NCBI GenBank assembly: GCA_963693315.1 | Contig: OY856187.1 | Coordinates: 383,925,436 to 383,989,435 of the forward strand | Origin: Diogma glabrata | Lineage: Eukaryota; Arthropoda; Insecta; Diptera; Cylindrotomidae | Length of the DNA stretch: 64,000 nucleotides | Direction: 5' to 3' | Shown here: positions 60,235-64,000 of the stretch, piece by piece | Position numbering within the stretch: position 1 is the first letter of the stretch | Layout of the letters: each line of letters starts with the position of its first letter | Translations under genes and position numbers: made by a program | The notes under the pieces: generated by a model | Databases searched by the model: none | Told to the model about the DNA's origin: nothing | The model's input: only the letters and a program-made list of their open reading frames with translations

Positions 60235-61803
60235 CTAGGTTCTCTCCAACTCTGTGGGATACGAATTGCTGGAACTTTCGATTTTCTGATCGCAACCAAT
60301 ACAGGACGTCCATTGAGTTAGACCAAAAAACCGTCTTGCAATTTTGATTGAATGACCAGACATCAAGCTATTTCTCAAGCGAGTTCCCAAAACAGCAGCT
60401 TGCAGCTCCAGGCGAGGTATTGCAGGAGGGTTTCGTGGTGCTACTTTCGTCTTGGCTCCCACCAGTCTGGTTGTTATTGCGTTCCCACTGGTTATTCGAA
60501 AATACGCCACTGCTGCAAAGGCGCTATTACTCGAGTCAACAAAGACATGGAGTTCAATATAATTTTTTTCTGGTGTAGACTCAGTTGAAATGTAGGATCT
60601 TGGAACTTTGATGTTTTCAAGGGCTGGTAATAACTGGGTCCATTTTTGCCATTTTGAAAATTGTCTATCATGGATTGTTTCATCCCAATCAACTGATGAT
60701 CTCCATATCTCTTGAAGGAGCATCTTCCCGTAGATTAAATAAAATGCTATGAGGCCAAGGGGATCATATATGAGAATTAACGTTCTTAGTACTTCCCTTT
60801 TCGTAGGTTTCCTTCTTTCGCTTAAAATATCGGTACCAATGCGATCGTATCGGATAACGTAGTAGAAGTGATCCGCACTTGCGTTCCACCACATCCCAAG
60901 TATTTTGGTAGAATCAATCGCGTCACTGCTGAACATCAGATTTTTAGCTTCCTGGCATTTCTCTTCGCCCAACTCAGAAAGAACTTCGGTTGAATTAGAC
61001 ATCCAGTTTCGAATATGAAATCCACCTTTAGAATGGATGAACTTTACCTGTTTGGCGGTTGCGATCGCTTCTTCTTCGCTGTCGAAGCTGTCCAACCAGT
61101 CGTCCACATAGTGACGCTCCTGGATTGCCATTGGTGCTCTCGGGAACTGATCACTATACTCAGATGCGTTCTTGTTTTTGGCGTACTGAGCTATGCAGGG
61201 CGATCAGGATGCTCCGAACGTCATAACTTTCATAACATAACTCTCTATCAAATCATTACTTCGCCAAAGAAATCTTTGTGATTGCTGGTCTTCGGTGTTT
61301 ACTGCAACCTGATGGAACATGTGTTTGATGTCACCACATACTGTCACCTTTCGCTCTCTGAATTTATACAGTATGGTAGGTAGCGATGTCAGGAGATCAG
61401 GACCCTTCAGCAAAATATTGTTTAACGATACTCCATTAACGGTAGCAGCGGCATCCCAAACAATTCTGATCTTTTGGGGCTTATTTGGATTAGAAACTGC
61501 AAATATAGGAAGATACCATGTTTTTGGGGTCATAACTTGCTCTTCGGCTTTCGATAGTTTGCGGATGTAAGACAACGATATATATTCTTCGATAATGTCC
61601 TCTAGTTTCTTTGCCAGAGCAGGATCTTTCTTCATCTTCTTGTCCAAACAGTCTAGTCTTCGTTCTGCCATCAGCCTACTATTGGGAAGAATGATTTTGT
61701 CATACCGCCAAAGCAAAGATGTTTTAAATCTTGGCCCTCTTCGTACCAAAGAGGTCTCAAGAATCTTCCGCGCACGTTCATCATCTCTGGACTCCTGTGA
61801 CAA
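60235..61803 (-). pseudogene. BEL/Pao reverse transcriptase and RNase H
   Basis: One frame from 61803 to 60235, interrupted only by a TGA at 61206-61204 where the family has Cys. RT blocks: WYLPIFAVSNPNKPQKIRIV, VTVCGDIKHMFHQVAV (first catalytic Asp) and HYVDDWLDS (YVDD box, about 61110). The connection region RTLILIYDPLGLIAFYLIYG is typical of Pao. RNase H follows: ELHVFVDSSNSAFAAVAY (catalytic Asp) and PRLELQAAVLG (Glu). A frameshift separates it from the integrase. In the family it copies the element RNA to DNA in cytoplasmic particles. Confidence 0.92.
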
Positions 61804-62300
61804 TTTACATAATCATCAGCTTTTGCAAGATTGTGAAGTGGCCCGGAGATTGTCCAACCCAAGCGTGTTTTTGTTGCAACGGGTTCTCCCCATTGTCCTT
61901 CTCTTACCTCTAATGGTAAACAAAGTTGCCAGTGTTGTAGACCGATCAAGATAGTAGGTACTGCATTTTCATACCAGGAAATCGGTAAGTTTCTTAGATG
62001 TTTATGTTCAGACTCATCTCTCAGCTCCTTCACCGATTGGATGGGCAGATTTAGTTGTGAAACAGTTCTTACATTTGATGTTTGAAATTTTGGACTGCCA
62101 ATATTAATACCGGAAACTGAAAAAGAGACCCGTCTACTATTGGTCTCTTTACGGGTAGTATTCCCTGTCTACTTTAGACATAAACTCTCTCAAGATCCAT
62201 CCAACTTCAGTGAATTTGCGATGCTATCTTCAAGGAGTGTTAGCAAAGACCCTTCATCCAGGAACGCGTAGGTACTGACTGAGCCTGCGTTGCTATGCCT
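61700..62300 (-). pseudogene. BEL/Pao protease and linker to RT
   Basis: Near 62265-62195 the minus strand reads YAFLDEGSLLTLLEDSIANS, the active-site block of the retropepsin-like protease of BEL/Pao (LDEGS in place of DTGA). The frame from 62033 contains PTILIGLQHWQL, EPVATKTRLGWTISG and FLRPLWYEEG, the conserved linker between protease and RT. It overlaps the RT frame by about 130 bases because of a frameshift. It would cut the Gag-Pol polyprotein in an active element. Confidence 0.85.
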
Positions 62301-62537
62301 ACAATTTTGGTATTATACGGAAAAGTACGTTGCATTTATTCGGCTGATATGTATTCAGACTGACTGTTGCTACGATTTCAGTTGGCTGCTCGATACTAGT
62401 GGTTGGTTTCTGCAGTGCAATCTTGTGGAGTAATGGATGATGCCTTTAAGTACAGCCGTTGATATTACATATTTTGATCTTCTCACAATTTCGTATAACA
62501 TGATAACCCAGACAACAGTTACAAAGTTTCAGAATCT

Positions 62538-63765
62538 TCACCATGTGCCATCGCTTAGTTCGTCGATAAGAAATAAATTGCGGACAATCATCAGGCATAT
62601 GTCCTTTTTTTGACAAACTCGGCACACAAAGATAGCCGCAGATGCACTTATAGAATTTGTTGATGTGGAGTCACTCCTAGCTTTAAGTGAATTAGCTGCA
62701 TGCAGATACCCGGATGATTGCTTCGGTTTTTGTGTATGTCCAGTACCAGCTTTCTTTGGAATTTTAGCGCATGGACCCGCAAAGTCTGTTGCGATTCCGG
62801 CACGTTGCATAAACCAATCAGAGAAAACGCCCAAGTTTACTACGGTAAAGTTACGTTTGTATTCTCCCCATATCATCTTAGGTCCAGTGGGTAACTTTTC
62901 AACGAGTTAACGAAAGGGGTCAGGATTGTTCAGATGATCGTGTAATCCGGAAGCTTCCAGTGTGCTGCACATATTCTGCACCTTTAATGCAAAGAATATA
63001 AAACGGCTTAGATCGTCGTCCATTAGATTCACCTCCATCTCAGCCTCTTCCACTAAATCCTGTACTATTTGCTCTGGCTTGCCGAACAGCATCTCCAATG
63101 TTGCAATCACCTGTGGGACTTTTTCGGGAAGCAAGAGGCTACCCTGTACAGCTTTCAGGGCCATCCCCTTCAAACTGTGTTTTAAACGGTCCAGATTTTC
63201 AGCATTAGTTAAAGCGCAGCTCCTGGCTGATAACTCATAGCTGCTGATAAACATCGGCCATTCTCTTGGTTGACCATCAAAGATTGGTAAATTTTTTGAA
63301 ATTACCATTCTTGCTGCCATCTGTCCAGGAGTAATGTACAACAAATCTTCATTTTTCGCGCTTTCGATATTGTCATCGGATTTCCTTCTAGACTCTCTAT
63401 TTTTCACGGAAATTGGTGGAGCTTGTGAAGCCTTGGGTTCGGCCTCAGTGTTCAACGGGTTGGTTTCTTCCGGCTTTGTGGATTCCGTGAGTACCCATTG
63501 ATCGGTACGTTGTCTGCTTTCAGTTGATATTCTACTATTATCACGTTCTGATCCTCTACTGGATGCAATATCCTCTAAAAGATTGTACTTTTTGTTGATG
63601 TATTCTTCCTCGATACGAAGTTTTGCTAGTTGCAGTTCTTTTTCTTCTCGGAGCTTCTTTAAGGCAAGTTGTCCTCTCGTAGACGATGATTTCGAGACAC
63701 TAGAACCTGGAGTGACTGATCTTTTTTTACTTCTAGCATGGCTACTACTTGCTTCTTAGGACTTT
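62538..63765 (-). pseudogene. BEL/Pao Gag
   Basis: The frame is open upstream to about 63765 and starts with a basic, coiled-coil-like stretch (LALKKLREEKELQLAKLRIE). The capsid-like core holds LPIFDGQPREWPMFISSYEL and KAVQGSLLLPEKVPQVIATL. One TAA near 62903 breaks it; the same frame resumes with MIWGEYKRNF and VNLGVFSDWFMQRAGIA. A single zinc knuckle begins CRVCQKK (about 62610), then the frame shifts and the last His/Cys are in another frame. Gag forms the particle shell in the family. No certain start; the 5' leader is cut by another repeat at 63870. Confidence 0.85.
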
Positions 63766-63869
63766 TGAGAGCCGAAATGTTTTCACTGGCAAAGAAAAAG
63801 TGTAAAGAACACAGAATAATCAGTCTGGAAGTTCATGCCATCAAAAATTCTGATGAGATTGCTAAACAC

Positions 63870-64000
63870 GTTTAAGTTAAATTTTAAATATTTAAATTTT
63901 TTTTCATTTCTATTTTATTTTAGTTATTTTGTAAACAATGCTGAGTATTGGCAGTCATGATTGCCAGTACTTGGCCATTGTTGCATTACTTGTCGCCAGT
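63870..64000. repeat. TGGCC-family repeat at window edge
   Basis: AATTTTTTTCATTTCTATTT then GGCAGTCATGATTGCCAGTA and TTGGCCATTGTTGCATTACT match 24485-24640 in the same order. It replaces the expected BEL/Pao 5' leader, so it inserted there or marks the truncation point. Confidence 0.7.

Overview
The window looks like a repeat-rich, AT-rich arthropod (most likely insect) chromosome segment. Evidence: mariner, R1/jockey-type LINEs, Penelope-like, Crypton-like and BEL/Pao elements, insect-like 5S rRNA sequences, and introns of 54 to 330 bp. A 200-base run of N (17501-17700) marks a scaffold gap. I cannot name the species.

Layout. 1-136: edge of a pogo/CENP-B-like transposase. 580-5950: tandem and satellite DNA, holding three 5S-like units, a short array with a 34-base perfect palindrome, and a 154-bp satellite with a roughly 1.23-kb higher-order period. 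5.95-13.3 kb: no convincing gene. 13.3-17.5 kb: a Penelope-like element split by a retroposed insertion ending in poly(A). 17.7-21.7 kb: a roughly 556-bp, nearly identical inverted repeat enclosing a mariner with one frameshift and one early stop. 22.5-27.9 kb: a long (TA)n tract, interspersed repeats, a possible terminal exon and a decayed R1-like LINE. 28.5-30.1 kb: a Crypton-like tyrosine recombinase pseudogene between 30-bp inverted repeats. 30.2-33.6 kb: a jockey LINE carrying a tandem-repeat insertion.

33.7-38.1 kb holds the best host-gene candidate: a five-exon gene on the minus strand, predicted 571 residues, phases agreeing at every junction, family not recognised. Its introns hold a 205-bp MITE with perfect 42-bp termini, a tRNA-like sequence and a dispersed repeat copy.

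38.7-39.7 kb: a hAT pseudogene. 40-50 kb: dispersed repeats, hairpin elements and decayed LINE pieces. 50.3-50.9 kb and 52.5-54.7 kb: two copies of an element family whose protein carries a GCDTTS motif and a cysteine-rich tail; the second lies inside about 500-bp inverted repeats, and a related unoccupied site near 22.88 kb shows its borders. 58.0-63.8 kb: a BEL/Pao LTR retrotransposon on the minus strand with few disabling changes.

The genes do not form a pathway. This is a transposon graveyard of mixed ages around one probable host gene.
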